Translations under genes and position numbers: made by a program
Shown: one piece after another, positions 27,740 to 36,382 of the stretch
Numbering within the stretch: the stretch's first letter is position 1
Layout: each line of letters begins with the position of its first letter
Assembly (NCBI RefSeq): GCF_025336485.1
Contig: NZ_JAODAB010000024.1
Coordinates: forward strand, 1 to 64,000
Length of the DNA: 64,000 nt
Source of the DNA: Pseudomonas citri
GTDB taxonomy: Bacteria; Pseudomonadota; Gammaproteobacteria; Pseudomonadales; Pseudomonadaceae
Reading direction: 5' to 3'
Notes under the pieces: model-generated
The model's database searches: none
Seen by the model: only the letters and a program-made list of their open reading frames with translations
Told to the model about the DNA's origin: nothing

Positions 27740-28369
27740 ATGAATCTGGAAACCTGGCTGTTGTTCAGTGGCGCCGCGCTGGTGGTGATCCTCATTCCCG
27801 GCCCGCTGTCGTTGTTGATGATCGGCAACAGCCTGAACTACGGCCTGCGCCGCTCGTATCCGGCGTTTCTCGGCGGCGTGTTCGCCTCGATCTGCCTGTT
27901 GAGTGCCTCGGCGCTGGGGCTCGGTGCATTGCTGCTGGCCTCGGAAAAGTTGTTCAGTGCGTTGAAGATCGTCGGTGCGCTGTACCTGTTCTACCTGGCC
28001 TGGCAGAGCTGGCAGCAATCGCGCCAACCCTCCCAAGGCGCCGAAGTGCCTCAGGCCGCCGCCGTGCCGCGCTTTCGCGCGCTGTTTGGCCGGGCATTCG
28101 TGCTGGGCGCCAGTAACCCGAAGGACATCCTGTTCTTCGCCGCGTTCCTGCCACAGTTCCTGAGCGCCGAACAAGCGTTCCTGCCCCAACTGCTGATCAT
28201 GATCGCCACCTGGACCGTCCTCGACCTGCTGTGCAAGCTGGCCTACGGCCTCGGTGCCCATGGCGCGGCACGTTACCTGCGCACCGGCAGAGGCCAGAGC
28301 TGGTTCAACCGGATCAGTGCCGGGCTGTTTGGTGGTGCGGGGACGGCCTCCCTGATTTCCGTCCATTGA
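27740..28369 (+). CDS. LysE/RhtB-family amino-acid exporter
   Basis: A 209-aa protein with about six TM helices. The N-terminal VVILIPGPLSLLMIGNSL carries the family's PGP motif, followed by YGLRRSYPAFLGG and LKIVGALYLFYLAWQSW, then GASNPKDILFFAAFLPQF. Such proteins export amino acids or analogues. Ribosome-binding site CAGGAG upstream. It lies after the permease terminator, and a gap with little structure leads to the large accessory genes. Confidence 0.9.
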   Translation: MNLETWLLFSGAALVVILIPGPLSLLMIGNSLNYGLRRSYPAFLGGVFASICLLSASALGLGALLLASEKLFSALKIVGALYLFYLAWQSWQQSRQPSQGAEVPQAAAVPRFRALFGRAFVLGASNPKDILFFAAFLPQFLSAEQAFLPQLLIMIATWTVLDLLCKLAYGLGAHGAARYLRTGRGQSWFNRISAGLFGGAGTASLISVH

Positions 28370-28507
28370 CCCCCTGGCTTTGCGAAATGGCCTCGTCTTT
28401 TCACTTGAGGCTTTCGCAAAACATAGCAACAACCCATTGATGTACACCCCTCCGGCAAACCTCTTACATATAGGGCCATTCATCATCGTTGAACAAGGAC
28501 GTTCACA

Positions 28508-31500
28508 ATGGCCAAGGTTTTCCAGCCCGGCTCAGCACCTGAGGAGCACGCCGTAGTCATTACGGATCTGGGCTTGCGTACAAATGAACACACGGTCGAG
28601 ACACTTGATTTCAAGGCCATCGACAGGACGCAGCCGAGCCTGGAGCACAAGCGACGACGGGCCCGACTTGAAGTCGTCGACAAACTCTACGGCCCCCTCT
28701 CCATCGGCTGTGTGACCGTCACCCGCTCTGCCCTCGACGCGCTGGGCGCAACGACCGACGGACAGCCGCTCAACGCCGACAATACTTTTTTCCGCCACTC
28801 CAATCGTTTTTTCGTGAACTCGTTGCAGTTCAACGCGAGCGATATAGAAGCACATCTGAAACTGACCACCGATACAAACGATTACCGGCTGCCAACGCTG
28901 CTGTTTGAAATGGCCAGCCAGCGCTCTCCCTCCGCGCCCCCCTTGTTGAGGGAAGATCCTGAAGCACAGGCTGAACCCGCCAGCTACCGAAGCTCCCTTG
29001 AGAAGCTGCTCCTATCTGCCCAAAAGCTCGACATCCACGGGCTTTCCCATAAAACACCCTCCCATCAAGCACTCAGTTGGATCAGCACAGCCAAGAGCAA
29101 TGTCCTCATTCCCACGGGGATTGGCCTTCAGGCCTTCGGAATCTACAGCGGCCTGCGAGGCCTGCAGGACGCCATCCGCAACAAGGACGCCTATCAGACG
29201 CTTTTCAATGGCAGCAGCGTGGCTGCCGAGTTCGCTTCAATCGGTGTCGAAGCGGCCGTCACCCGGCAAGCCACCCACATGATCAAGGCCGGCCAGCGTT
29301 CCCTCGGAGATTTCGCCAAGACCACATTCGCCACACGGCTGGCCCGTGGCAGTGCCCTGATTGCCAGCGTGCTCACGCTGCCTTTCGATATCATCGCCGC
29401 CGTCGACTCTTTCAAGGCCGCCGGCCAGGCCACCGGTAAAGAGGCCACCGACCATTACGTCAGCGCAGCCTTGAGCGTCACCAGCGCCGCCATGACCGTG
29501 ACTATCGGCCTGGCGGCGCTGGCGGGGTTTGGCTCAGCCGGTCCCGTGGGCCTGGCGGCGGGGCTTATCCTGCTGGTTGGATCACAAATCTGGGGGGCGA
29601 TTCGTCAAGTCGATGAAATCGACGACTACATTGAACTCACCGTACATGAGCGCCTGCGCACCGGTTGGTTCGCCTTCTGGGGAATCGAGGCTGACCGGGA
29701 TATCCAGGATCGCTACATCATCGCCAAGGCCAGCGCCGAACATAGCAAGCTGCTGCAAGCCAATGCCCGAAACCTGCTCAAAGGGCCCCTGAAAGACAGC
29801 ACAGAGGCGATCGTCAACGGCACATTCACCGTGGAGCTCGAACCGGTAACGTACAACACCTGGAACTGGTGGACCGGTAAAACGTACCAGGTGACGACAG
29901 TACGCCCCCGAATCAAAGACAGCGACGACCGGATCGATGCACGTAGCGGCGTCAATGCCGAGACGCCCGGTGCAGTCATTGAAACGGCGGGGGAACACAA
30001 GGACATCCATTGGTATATCGGCGGGGGCAACGACACCGTCACAGGCGTCGAGAACAAGCCGAACGTCTTCCACTACAGCGCCGGAATCAAGCACCTGACC
30101 GGAGGCATGAAAGATGACGTCTTTGTCTTCGAGGGCTCGACGCAAACCCTCGATGAAAGCGCCCCCCGTTCAGCGAATACACTGATAGGCGGCTTGGGCA
30201 ATGACACTCTCATCTTATCGGGCCGTGCCCGCGACAGTAGGGCGCCGCGACAGGGTTATCACGTCGACCTGGACGCCGGGCACGTGTTCATCATTACCCA
30301 GGCAAGTGATGGCAAAGAAAGCGGGCGTTATCGCCATGCAGTCCTTGAAAGCATTGAAAACATAGAAATTCCGGAGGGTGGCGCCAACATCATCAAGGGC
30401 ACATCCGGCTCGAACATCATCAAGTCCCGCGGCAATGACGACATCGACGCCGGTGCCGGCGATGACCGGATTTTCATCCTCAATGGCAGTAACCGCAACG
30501 CAGACGGCGGACCGGGCAATGACGTCTACGCCATTGCCCATAAACCGGGTTGTGTCTTCATCACCGAAGACGGCACCGGCAACAGCGTCATTGCACTGGA
30601 CTGGCGAGCCGATCTGATCGAAAGCTGGCGAATCGAAGAAAATAACCTGGTGGTGACTTCAGGCTTCGATGCCAATGACCTGGAACTTCGCAAAGTCATC
30701 CTCCGAAAAGTCTACGCCGATGGCGATTATCCAAGGGCCCTGCAAAACAATCGACTGACGTTCATTACCCGGGATGGCTACCACCTGGCACCCGACCTAC
30801 CCGACACGATCGAACACAGCGGTCCGCTCGATATAGAAACCGTGGTAATGCAGCAAGGAACACCACGACACCCCTTAATCCTGAATGATCGAAGCGAATG
30901 GAATATCGCCCATGACCAAGACACGAGCTGTTTTGTTTCGCGTCTTAATGAACTCACCACGCTTAACATCAAACACAAGAGCACATTTTCCACTGCGCTT
31001 TATCTGGACTATGCCGCCGCCGAGCTGACACGTATCGAAGCTCATTACAGTGCCTACGCCACCGAGCAAGAGGGGATAGAGACCATACGATATGGTGCAT
31101 GTGGCCTGACGCTGCACTTTGGTACGCACCGAGTGCTCTTGAACAACCTGGCAAGTTCCGACGAGCGCTATAGCGCAAAACATCCGAAGACAGATCGGCG
31201 CGTATTATCTGCCTTGGCTTCGCAGCATACGGTTACGCTCATCCTGAATGACGGGGCGTCTTATCGCCTGGTCCCTCCCTCGCCCGACTATGGATTGTTA
31301 CTGGACAAGACATTCGTAAATAAGGAACCGGTGAAGTGGACGACAGAAATTACGCTGCCACTCACACCGACAAAAAAGAAATGCCGCTTTTTATACCCTC
31401 TGGACAAGAAAGCACACGCCATGGGCCGTTGGGCAACGTGCGCCATGCTCACATCCCCCGCGCAACAGACAGGCATTGAAGTCCTGATGGGCCAAGGCGC

Positions 31501-32254
31501 CCGCTACCTTGTTCACCTGAGCCCGAACATGGCCCTGCGCCTGTCCACGCCAGGTGCACTGGCCAGCGCAAATCCCCGCTTACCCCATGCCTCCCTGTGG
31601 GAACTGGACGCCACGCACCTGGGTCAAGTCGGTATCGAACTGTCCTCCAACCTGCTGCGCATTGGCGCGACCGTGATCCATCTTCCCGTCCATGAAGCTG
31701 ACGATCTGGTCGATCAGATACGTGTCATCACTGCGCAAGGCGTCGTCCATGCGGTCGATAGTCTGTTCGAGCGGGTTTATGTGCAAGCGCTGGATGGCCG
31801 GTATTTTTCCCCGCTCACCGATCCCGACACAGCATGGCCCGGCGAACTGTCCAACCTGACACGCCAAGAGCTGAAAGTACTTCACGTGGCCCTCAAGGAC
31901 GGGACGCCCGGCCACTTGAGTTATAACCTCAAGACCCGCCAGTGGATCCTCGATACCGATAAGTCTCGGGTCATCAAGGCGACGGATCTGAAAAAGACCA
32001 GCCTGTGCGAACACCACCTCAAGATCTATCAGCAGTTGGCGCGTGAAGGCCTCAAACAGACTCCACCGCTGAATGAAGAGGCACTTCGTTCGTTGCACGC
32101 AAAGTGCGTGGAGTTCATGGAACGCTTCGCGTTCGAGAACTCGATGATATTGGCCCAAGCGTTATCGCTGAATGCGGCCTTCGGCATAAGGTTCGCTCGA
32201 CTGGGAGAAATCCTCTCATTGGGTGAAGCCGCTGCCAGACATGCCTCGCCTTGA
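28508..32254 (+). CDS. large toxin-like protein with hydrophobic segments and RTX-like repeats
   Basis: A 1248-aa protein with AAGGA before the ATG and no signal peptide. About 1-140 is a mixed domain; 150-280 is helical. Two hydrophobic stretches at about 279-300 and 316-360 (GLAALAGFGSAGPVGLAAGL) recall the membrane-insertion region of large pore-forming toxins. Residues 505-676 hold scattered glycine/aspartate repeats (IGGGNDTV, GGLGNDTLIL, AGAGDDRIF, GGPGNDVYA), a degenerate RTX calcium-binding region. The rest has no family I recognise. Base use is more AT-rich than its neighbours, suggesting transfer. No type I secretion genes are adjacent. Exact function unknown. Confidence 0.75.
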   Translation: MAKVFQPGSAPEEHAVVITDLGLRTNEHTVETLDFKAIDRTQPSLEHKRRRARLEVVDKLYGPLSIGCVTVTRSALDALGATTDGQPLNADNTFFRHSNRFFVNSLQFNASDIEAHLKLTTDTNDYRLPTLLFEMASQRSPSAPPLLREDPEAQAEPASYRSSLEKLLLSAQKLDIHGLSHKTPSHQALSWISTAKSNVLIPTGIGLQAFGIYSGLRGLQDAIRNKDAYQTLFNGSSVAAEFASIGVEAAVTRQATHMIKAGQRSLGDFAKTTFATRLARGSALIASVLTLPFDIIAAVDSFKAAGQATGKEATDHYVSAALSVTSAAMTVTIGLAALAGFGSAGPVGLAAGLILLVGSQIWGAIRQVDEIDDYIELTVHERLRTGWFAFWGIEADRDIQDRYIIAKASAEHSKLLQANARNLLKGPLKDSTEAIVNGTFTVELEPVTYNTWNWWTGKTYQVTTVRPRIKDSDDRIDARSGVNAETPGAVIETAGEHKDIHWYIGGGNDTVTGVENKPNVFHYSAGIKHLTGGMKDDVFVFEGSTQTLDESAPRSANTLIGGLGNDTLILSGRARDSRAPRQGYHVDLDAGHVFIITQASDGKESGRYRHAVLESIENIEIPEGGANIIKGTSGSNIIKSRGNDDIDAGAGDDRIFILNGSNRNADGGPGNDVYAIAHKPGCVFITEDGTGNSVIALDWRADLIESWRIEENNLVVTSGFDANDLELRKVILRKVYADGDYPRALQNNRLTFITRDGYHLAPDLPDTIEHSGPLDIETVVMQQGTPRHPLILNDRSEWNIAHDQDTSCFVSRLNELTTLNIKHKSTFSTALYLDYAAAELTRIEAHYSAYATEQEGIETIRYGACGLTLHFGTHRVLLNNLASSDERYSAKHPKTDRRVLSALASQHTVTLILNDGASYRLVPPSPDYGLLLDKTFVNKEPVKWTTEITLPLTPTKKKCRFLYPLDKKAHAMGRWATCAMLTSPAQQTGIEVLMGQGARYLVHLSPNMALRLSTPGALASANPRLPHASLWELDATHLGQVGIELSSNLLRIGATVIHLPVHEADDLVDQIRVITAQGVVHAVDSLFERVYVQALDGRYFSPLTDPDTAWPGELSNLTRQELKVLHVALKDGTPGHLSYNLKTRQWILDTDKSRVIKATDLKKTSLCEHHLKIYQQLAREGLKQTPPLNEEALRSLHAKCVEFMERFAFENSMILAQALSLNAAFGIRFARLGEILSLGEAAARHASP

Positions 32255-32283
32255 CACTTCTTCGACCGTTTCCCCAGACGCTA

Positions 32284-32289
32284 TATATA
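32284..32289 (+). promoter_or_regulatory. possible -10 box of the 528-aa gene
   Basis: TATATA in CTATATATATG, with TTCGAC 17 bp upstream (32261-32266). Weak match; it suggests the second accessory gene may have its own promoter. Confidence 0.25.
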
Positions 32290-32336
32290 TGTAGTGCACC
32301 CACCCATTGAGTTCGCGCGAACATCTTTCAAGCCCT

Positions 32337-32370
32337 TGGCCTGTCGAACTGCTCGCGGTACGACAGGCCA
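32337..32370. terminator. hairpin between the two accessory genes
   Basis: TGGCCTGTCG and CGACAGGCCA form a perfect 10-bp stem with a 14-nt loop. There is no T run, so it may attenuate rather than end the upstream message. Confidence 0.5.
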
Positions 32371-32428
32371 TTAGCTTCACGGCCGCATAAAGATCATCGG
32401 CTTCTTTCGAACTCCAGAGCGCACTTCA

Positions 32429-34015
32429 ATGAGTCCAAAACGAAACACCCGGCCCAATATTCCAAAATCGCCCCCTGATACCCCTCCTGCCCATCGCGAT
32501 CCGACACTGGAAACCTTGCCCAGAAATCCCACGCCGGAGGATGGAACCGCTCAGGCCACCTTCTCGCCACCCGAACGGCAAGCGCAACCCCCTGAATCAC
32601 GCCCCCCGGCCGTTCAGATAGCCGAGATCGCATCGCAGACAACCGTCAGTGAAGCGCCACACTCGGTATCGCTGGACAATTATTACCTTTCACCCGAGCT
32701 GGTCCCCATGCTATCGGAGCCAGACACAGCCTCCGGGATCCGAACGTTCCGGACACGCACTTATGTCGAGCTTTCAGAGGGTGGGACGGTGCTGCTTGGG
32801 CGTGACGCCGACCAGCATTACAGGGCCCGGTCCAGCAGCGAACTCGTCGCCTCCGGCCCTCGCCTGGAGCAAATGGAAGGCAGCCACCTGTGGCGTCGGA
32901 TTCCACATCACGACGTGACGCTCAGCAGCGATTCCAATCCCGCCTCTACGCCCCCCAAACTCACCGATGACGAGTGGTCAGAAGGAGGGGCTTCCAAACG
33001 TCCGCGCCCATCAACCTCACAAAGCGCAGAAACACAGAGCGCCCCGGCGTTCGGGAAGAACTGGGGACTCGACCCACGGTTCACCCTGTCGCAATTCGTC
33101 ACCCTGGACAATGTCCACTACAAGGTGGTGACAAGCCTCAACGCCCGTGAGCATCCGATCATCTACATTCAGTCGCCCGCCCATCCCGTTTATGACTTCG
33201 ATCTGCTGGAGGCCATCCTCAGGCACACCCCCGACGAACAACCGCGCAGTGCGATACAAGTTCCGCCGGACAACCATTGGGTCATCGATACCAGGCTTCC
33301 TTTCGAAAAAACCCTCACGGCCTATGTCAGGGATGCTTTTCCAGAGATCACGACCGTCACCCTGGAAAACATCGCGAGAAAACAGTTCGAACTCGCCAAT
33401 AACTCAGAGTTCGCTGAGGCGGCGGGCTTAACCGCACTGCGGCAGATTTTCCACAGCTGGAAAAACGCGACCCCATCGCCGCATCCGCAATGGTCCGATC
33501 CGTTATTGATGCTGACCACGCTGGCAACCTCTTCATCCGCCCGAGGCACCGCCCGTTCGATCGCCCTGCCCCTCCCTTCCACGAAAGGGACACTGGACCG
33601 GCTGGACTTCGATCCCCTGCGATTCCAGCAACAGTGGAATTACTTCCTTTCGACCTACACGCCCGTGGATCTCAAACGTTTCATGGCCGGTCTTCTGAGA
33701 CGCAATGGTTACACCGTGATGGAGCCCAGCTCTTACAGCAGCTTTCCAGCGCTGGTATTCCAACGAGCGGGGCATGACTTTGTATTTTTCCTCAGTCTGC
33801 ATCGAACCAGAATCCCGAAGATTTCCCTGCCGGGGTACACCGATCCCAATGTCGCCGGCGTCCTGCTGGAGAATCAGGTCGGCGAAGCCGCTGCGAAAGT
33901 CGTCAGGGACGCCCACCATGCCAACAAGGTGATCTGGCTCAAAGGCGGTACCGAAATCCGCCCAGGCATTGCGGACACGGTCTTTATCATCCGCGACGAC
34001 AATTCCAGGCTGTAG
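32429..34015 (+). CDS. effector-like protein with proline-rich N-terminus
   Basis: A 528-aa protein of unknown function. About 1-75 is proline/Thr-rich and disordered. About 80-160 (YYLSPELVPML, GTVLLGRDADQHYRARS, RLEQMEGSHLWRR) resembles a segment that I recall from large Pseudomonas dermonecrotic-type or effector proteins. A second Ser/Pro linker covers about 165-215. The C-terminal part (about 216-528) looks globular, with LRRNGYTVMEP, FQRAGHDFVFFL and VIWLKGGTEIRPG. No signal peptide. It lies 174 bp after the 1248-aa gene, same direction and similar base use, so they may act together. The ribosome-binding site is weak. Confidence 0.65.
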   Translation: MSPKRNTRPNIPKSPPDTPPAHRDPTLETLPRNPTPEDGTAQATFSPPERQAQPPESRPPAVQIAEIASQTTVSEAPHSVSLDNYYLSPELVPMLSEPDTASGIRTFRTRTYVELSEGGTVLLGRDADQHYRARSSSELVASGPRLEQMEGSHLWRRIPHHDVTLSSDSNPASTPPKLTDDEWSEGGASKRPRPSTSQSAETQSAPAFGKNWGLDPRFTLSQFVTLDNVHYKVVTSLNAREHPIIYIQSPAHPVYDFDLLEAILRHTPDEQPRSAIQVPPDNHWVIDTRLPFEKTLTAYVRDAFPEITTVTLENIARKQFELANNSEFAEAAGLTALRQIFHSWKNATPSPHPQWSDPLLMLTTLATSSSARGTARSIALPLPSTKGTLDRLDFDPLRFQQQWNYFLSTYTPVDLKRFMAGLLRRNGYTVMEPSSYSSFPALVFQRAGHDFVFFLSLHRTRIPKISLPGYTDPNVAGVLLENQVGEAAAKVVRDAHHANKVIWLKGGTEIRPGIADTVFIIRDDNSRL

Positions 34016-34025
34016 GCACCCGACA

Positions 34026-34056
34026 TAAAAAAGCCCGCAGTGTGGGCGGGCAAAAA
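34026..34056. terminator. bidirectional terminator before uraH
   Basis: GCCCGC and GCGGGC arms (34033-34038, 34046-34051) flanked by A6 on the left and A5 on the right, usable by the plus-strand accessory gene and the minus-strand uraH gene. Confidence 0.75.
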
Positions 34057-34110
34057 CCAAAGAAGCAGTATGCGCAGTCGCTTCCAGGCACAAGGCAGTT
34101 GCTTGGGGGA

Positions 34111-34464
34111 TCAACTGCCCCGATAGGTCGAATAGGCGTAAGGCGAAATCAGCAGGGGCACGTGGTAATGCTCCTGCTCGGCCGAAATGCCGAAGCGCAA
34201 CACCACCACATCCAGGAACGCCGGCTCGGGCAATTGGGTACCGCGGGCGCGGTAGTAGTCGCCGGCATGAAATTGCAGTTGGTAGACACCCGAACGGTAA
34301 TCATCGCCTTGCAACAACGGCGCGTCGCAACGGCCATCGCTGTTGGTCAGCGCACTGGCGACCCATTGCAACTGCGCCCCCTCCACACGGTACAGCTCGA
34401 TCTTGATCGAGCTGCCCGGGCAGCCGTGGGCGGCATCCAAAACGTGAGTAGTCAAACGTCCCAT
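34111..34464 (-). CDS. uraH: 5-hydroxyisourate hydrolase (transthyretin-like)
   Basis: A 117-aa protein of exact family length. It hydrolyses 5-hydroxyisourate to OHCU. Seen are the N-terminal RLTTHVLDAAHGCPG with catalytic His, the central TNSDGRCDAP, and the C-terminal signature YHVPLLISPYAYSTYRGS. No signal peptide, so cytosolic. The start at 34464 is set by homology. Divergent from puuE; a TTGTACACAA site lies 129 bp upstream. Confidence 0.97.
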   Translation of the reverse strand: MGRLTTHVLDAAHGCPGSSIKIELYRVEGAQLQWVASALTNSDGRCDAPLLQGDDYRSGVYQLQFHAGDYYRARGTQLPEPAFLDVVVLRFGISAEQEHYHVPLLISPYAYSTYRGS

Positions 34465-34592
34465 TGATTGTGCGCGCCTCGCTGCAATGCAGCCCGGCCC
34501 GGCGCCTCCTGAATCGATTGAAAGACAAGCCGCACCGCTCCAGGGCATGGAAGGCTGCGACGACCAGCGAATTAAGACACTTTAAAATAAAA

Positions 34593-34602
34593 TTGTACAC
34601 AA
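34593..34602. promoter_or_regulatory. TTGTACACAA operator variant (uraH side)
   Basis: One base different from the TTGTATACAA palindrome found at four other purine/glyoxylate promoters, in an AT-rich context upstream of uraH. Confidence 0.5.
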
Positions 34603-34787
34603 TAAAAAATAGATTTTTCGTCTCCCGCTCTTTCCACGGTGTCGCTGTTCCAAGTCCAGGCCAAACCAGTGGCGACGCTGGCCTCCCAATGATTCATTGA
34701 CCAAATGGGCAGGTTTCTTGCAGTGTAGACAACGGATGGGCCAGGGTGAAAAATGCAAAAAATCAGGCTTACAAATCGCACATAAAG

Positions 34788-34797
34788 TTGTATACAA
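34788..34797. promoter_or_regulatory. TTGTATACAA operator (puuE side)
   Basis: Exact palindrome 81 bp before the puuE GTG and overlapping the likely -10 box. Same core as the gcl, GlcG-like and NCS2 permease sites. Confidence 0.7.
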
Positions 34798-34877
34798 TCA
34801 ACCCATCGTCGTGACGCCAGCCTGTGTTTCGTCATCAGGGCGCCACCCACATGGTTCGAACAAGAAGGAAGACTGCA

Positions 34878-35819
34878 GTGAGCGCTGACTACCCACGCGA
34901 CCTGATCGGTTACGGCAGTAACCCTCCCCACCCGCAATGGCCGGGCAATGCCCGCATCGCCTTGTCCTTTGTGCTCAATTATGAGGAAGGGGGCGAGCGT
35001 AACATCCTGCATGGCGACAAAGAGTCCGAAGCGTTCCTCTCGGAGATGGTCGCGGCGCAACCGCTGCAGGGCGAACGCAACATGAGCATGGAATCGCTGT
35101 ACGAGTATGGCAGTCGTGCGGGTGTCTGGCGGATCCTCAAGCTGTTCAAGGCCTTCGACATTCCACTGACGATCTTCGCCGTGGCCATGGCCGCCCAGCG
35201 CCATCCCGACGTGATCCGCGCCATGGTCGCCGCCGGTCACGAGATCTGCAGCCACGGCTACCGCTGGATCGACTACCAATACATGGATGAGGCCCAGGAG
35301 CGCGAGCACATGCTCGAAGCCATTCGCATCCTGACCGAAATCACCGGCGAACGCCCGCTAGGCTGGTACACCGGTCGCACCGGTCCCAACACTCGCCGAC
35401 TGGTGATGGAGGAAGGTGGTTTTCTCTACGACTGCGATACCTACGATGACGATCTGCCCTACTGGGAACCGAACACACCCCACGGCAAACCGCACCTGGT
35501 GATCCCGTATACCCTGGACACCAACGACATGCGCTTCACCCAGGTGCAGGGGTTTAACAACGGCGACGACTTCTTCCAGTACCTCAAGGATGCCTTCGAC
35601 GTGCTGTATGCCGAAGGCGCCGAAGCCCCCAAAATGCTTTCCATCGGCCTGCACTGCCGCCTGATCGGTCGCCCGGCCCGCCTCGCCTCGCTCAAGCGTT
35701 TCCTCGAATACGCCAAGAGCCATGAACAGGTCTGGTTCAGCCGCCGCATCGACATCGCCCGCCACTGGCAGCAGACGCATCCCTGCCCGTCAGTGGTCAA
35801 ACCGGGAGTGTCTAAATGA
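34878..35819 (+). CDS. puuE: allantoinase PuuE (polysaccharide-deacetylase fold)
   Basis: A 313-aa metal-independent allantoinase of the carbohydrate esterase 4 fold, hydrolysing allantoin to allantoate. Motifs are RDLIGYGSNPPHPQWPG, LNYEEGGERN, EICSHGYRWIDYQ and GRTGPNTRRLVMEEGG; length agrees with the P. fluorescens enzyme. The GTG at 34878 is chosen for AAGGAAG upstream and the N-terminus SADYPRDLIGYG; an upstream ATG at 34851 lacks both. It overlaps uraD by 4 bp (ATGA). Confidence 0.96.
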   Translation: MSADYPRDLIGYGSNPPHPQWPGNARIALSFVLNYEEGGERNILHGDKESEAFLSEMVAAQPLQGERNMSMESLYEYGSRAGVWRILKLFKAFDIPLTIFAVAMAAQRHPDVIRAMVAAGHEICSHGYRWIDYQYMDEAQEREHMLEAIRILTEITGERPLGWYTGRTGPNTRRLVMEEGGFLYDCDTYDDDLPYWEPNTPHGKPHLVIPYTLDTNDMRFTQVQGFNNGDDFFQYLKDAFDVLYAEGAEAPKMLSIGLHCRLIGRPARLASLKRFLEYAKSHEQVWFSRRIDIARHWQQTHPCPSVVKPGVSK

Positions 35820-36331
35820 CCGCGTTCCAGACCCTTAAGCCTTCCAGCTTGAGCCGCGCAGCGTTCGTCAATGCCTTCGCCGATATCTACGAGCATTCGC
35901 CCTGGGTGGCCGAGAAAGCCTTCGACCTGGGCCAGGACCCGTCGATCGACCAGATCGAAACCCTGCACCAGCGCATGAGCGACATCCTCTTGAGTGCCGA
36001 TCAGGCCAGCCAACTGGCCCTGATCAACGCTCACCCGGACCTGGCCGGCAAAGCCGCTATCGACGGCCAACTGACCGAAGCCAGCACGAACGAACAGGCC
36101 GGTGCCGGTATCCACCAGTGCACGGCCGAAGAGTTCCAGCGCTTCACCGAGTTGAACGATGCCTACAAGGCCAAATTCAGGTTTCCCTTCATCATGGCGG
36201 TCAAGGGCAGCAACCGGCACCAGATCCTCGCGGCGTTCGAAACGCGTATTCATCATTCGGTCGACACCGAATTCAAATGCGCGCTGGCAGAGATCAACAA
36301 GATCGCCTTGTTCCGACTACTGACCCTTTAG
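35816..36331 (+). CDS. uraD: OHCU decarboxylase
   Basis: A 171-aa all-helical enzyme that decarboxylates 2-oxo-4-hydroxy-4-carboxy-5-ureidoimidazoline to S-allantoin. The catalytic His is in LINAHPDLAGKAA, followed by EFQRFTELNDAYKAKF and FPFIMAVKG, as in the family. The ATG overlaps the puuE stop, showing translational coupling. It supplies the substrate of PuuE. Confidence 0.96.
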   Translation: MTAFQTLKPSSLSRAAFVNAFADIYEHSPWVAEKAFDLGQDPSIDQIETLHQRMSDILLSADQASQLALINAHPDLAGKAAIDGQLTEASTNEQAGAGIHQCTAEEFQRFTELNDAYKAKFRFPFIMAVKGSNRHQILAAFETRIHHSVDTEFKCALAEINKIALFRLLTL

Positions 36332-36382
36332 CCGCCCGCCCTGCACACATCCCCAGCCACTCATTAAAGGCAGACAAAAAGA

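Larger units (their letters stand above)
34465..34877. other. divergent control region uraH / puuE
   Basis: About 410 bp without a gene, AT-rich in two places (34570-34620 and 34750-34800). It carries TTGTACACAA (34593-34602) on the uraH side and TTGTATACAA (34788-34797) on the puuE side. TTACAA (34769-34774) and TATACA (34791-34796), 16 bp apart, could be the puuE promoter, in which case the operator covers its -10. Confidence 0.6.

Noticed and set aside
32429..34015. Possible PD-(D/E)xK nuclease fold in the C-terminus of the 528-aa protein (GYTVMEP followed by HDFVFFLSL)
   Set aside because: The pattern is too loose; no clear E/Q-x-K follows and the acidic residues are not at convincing spacing.
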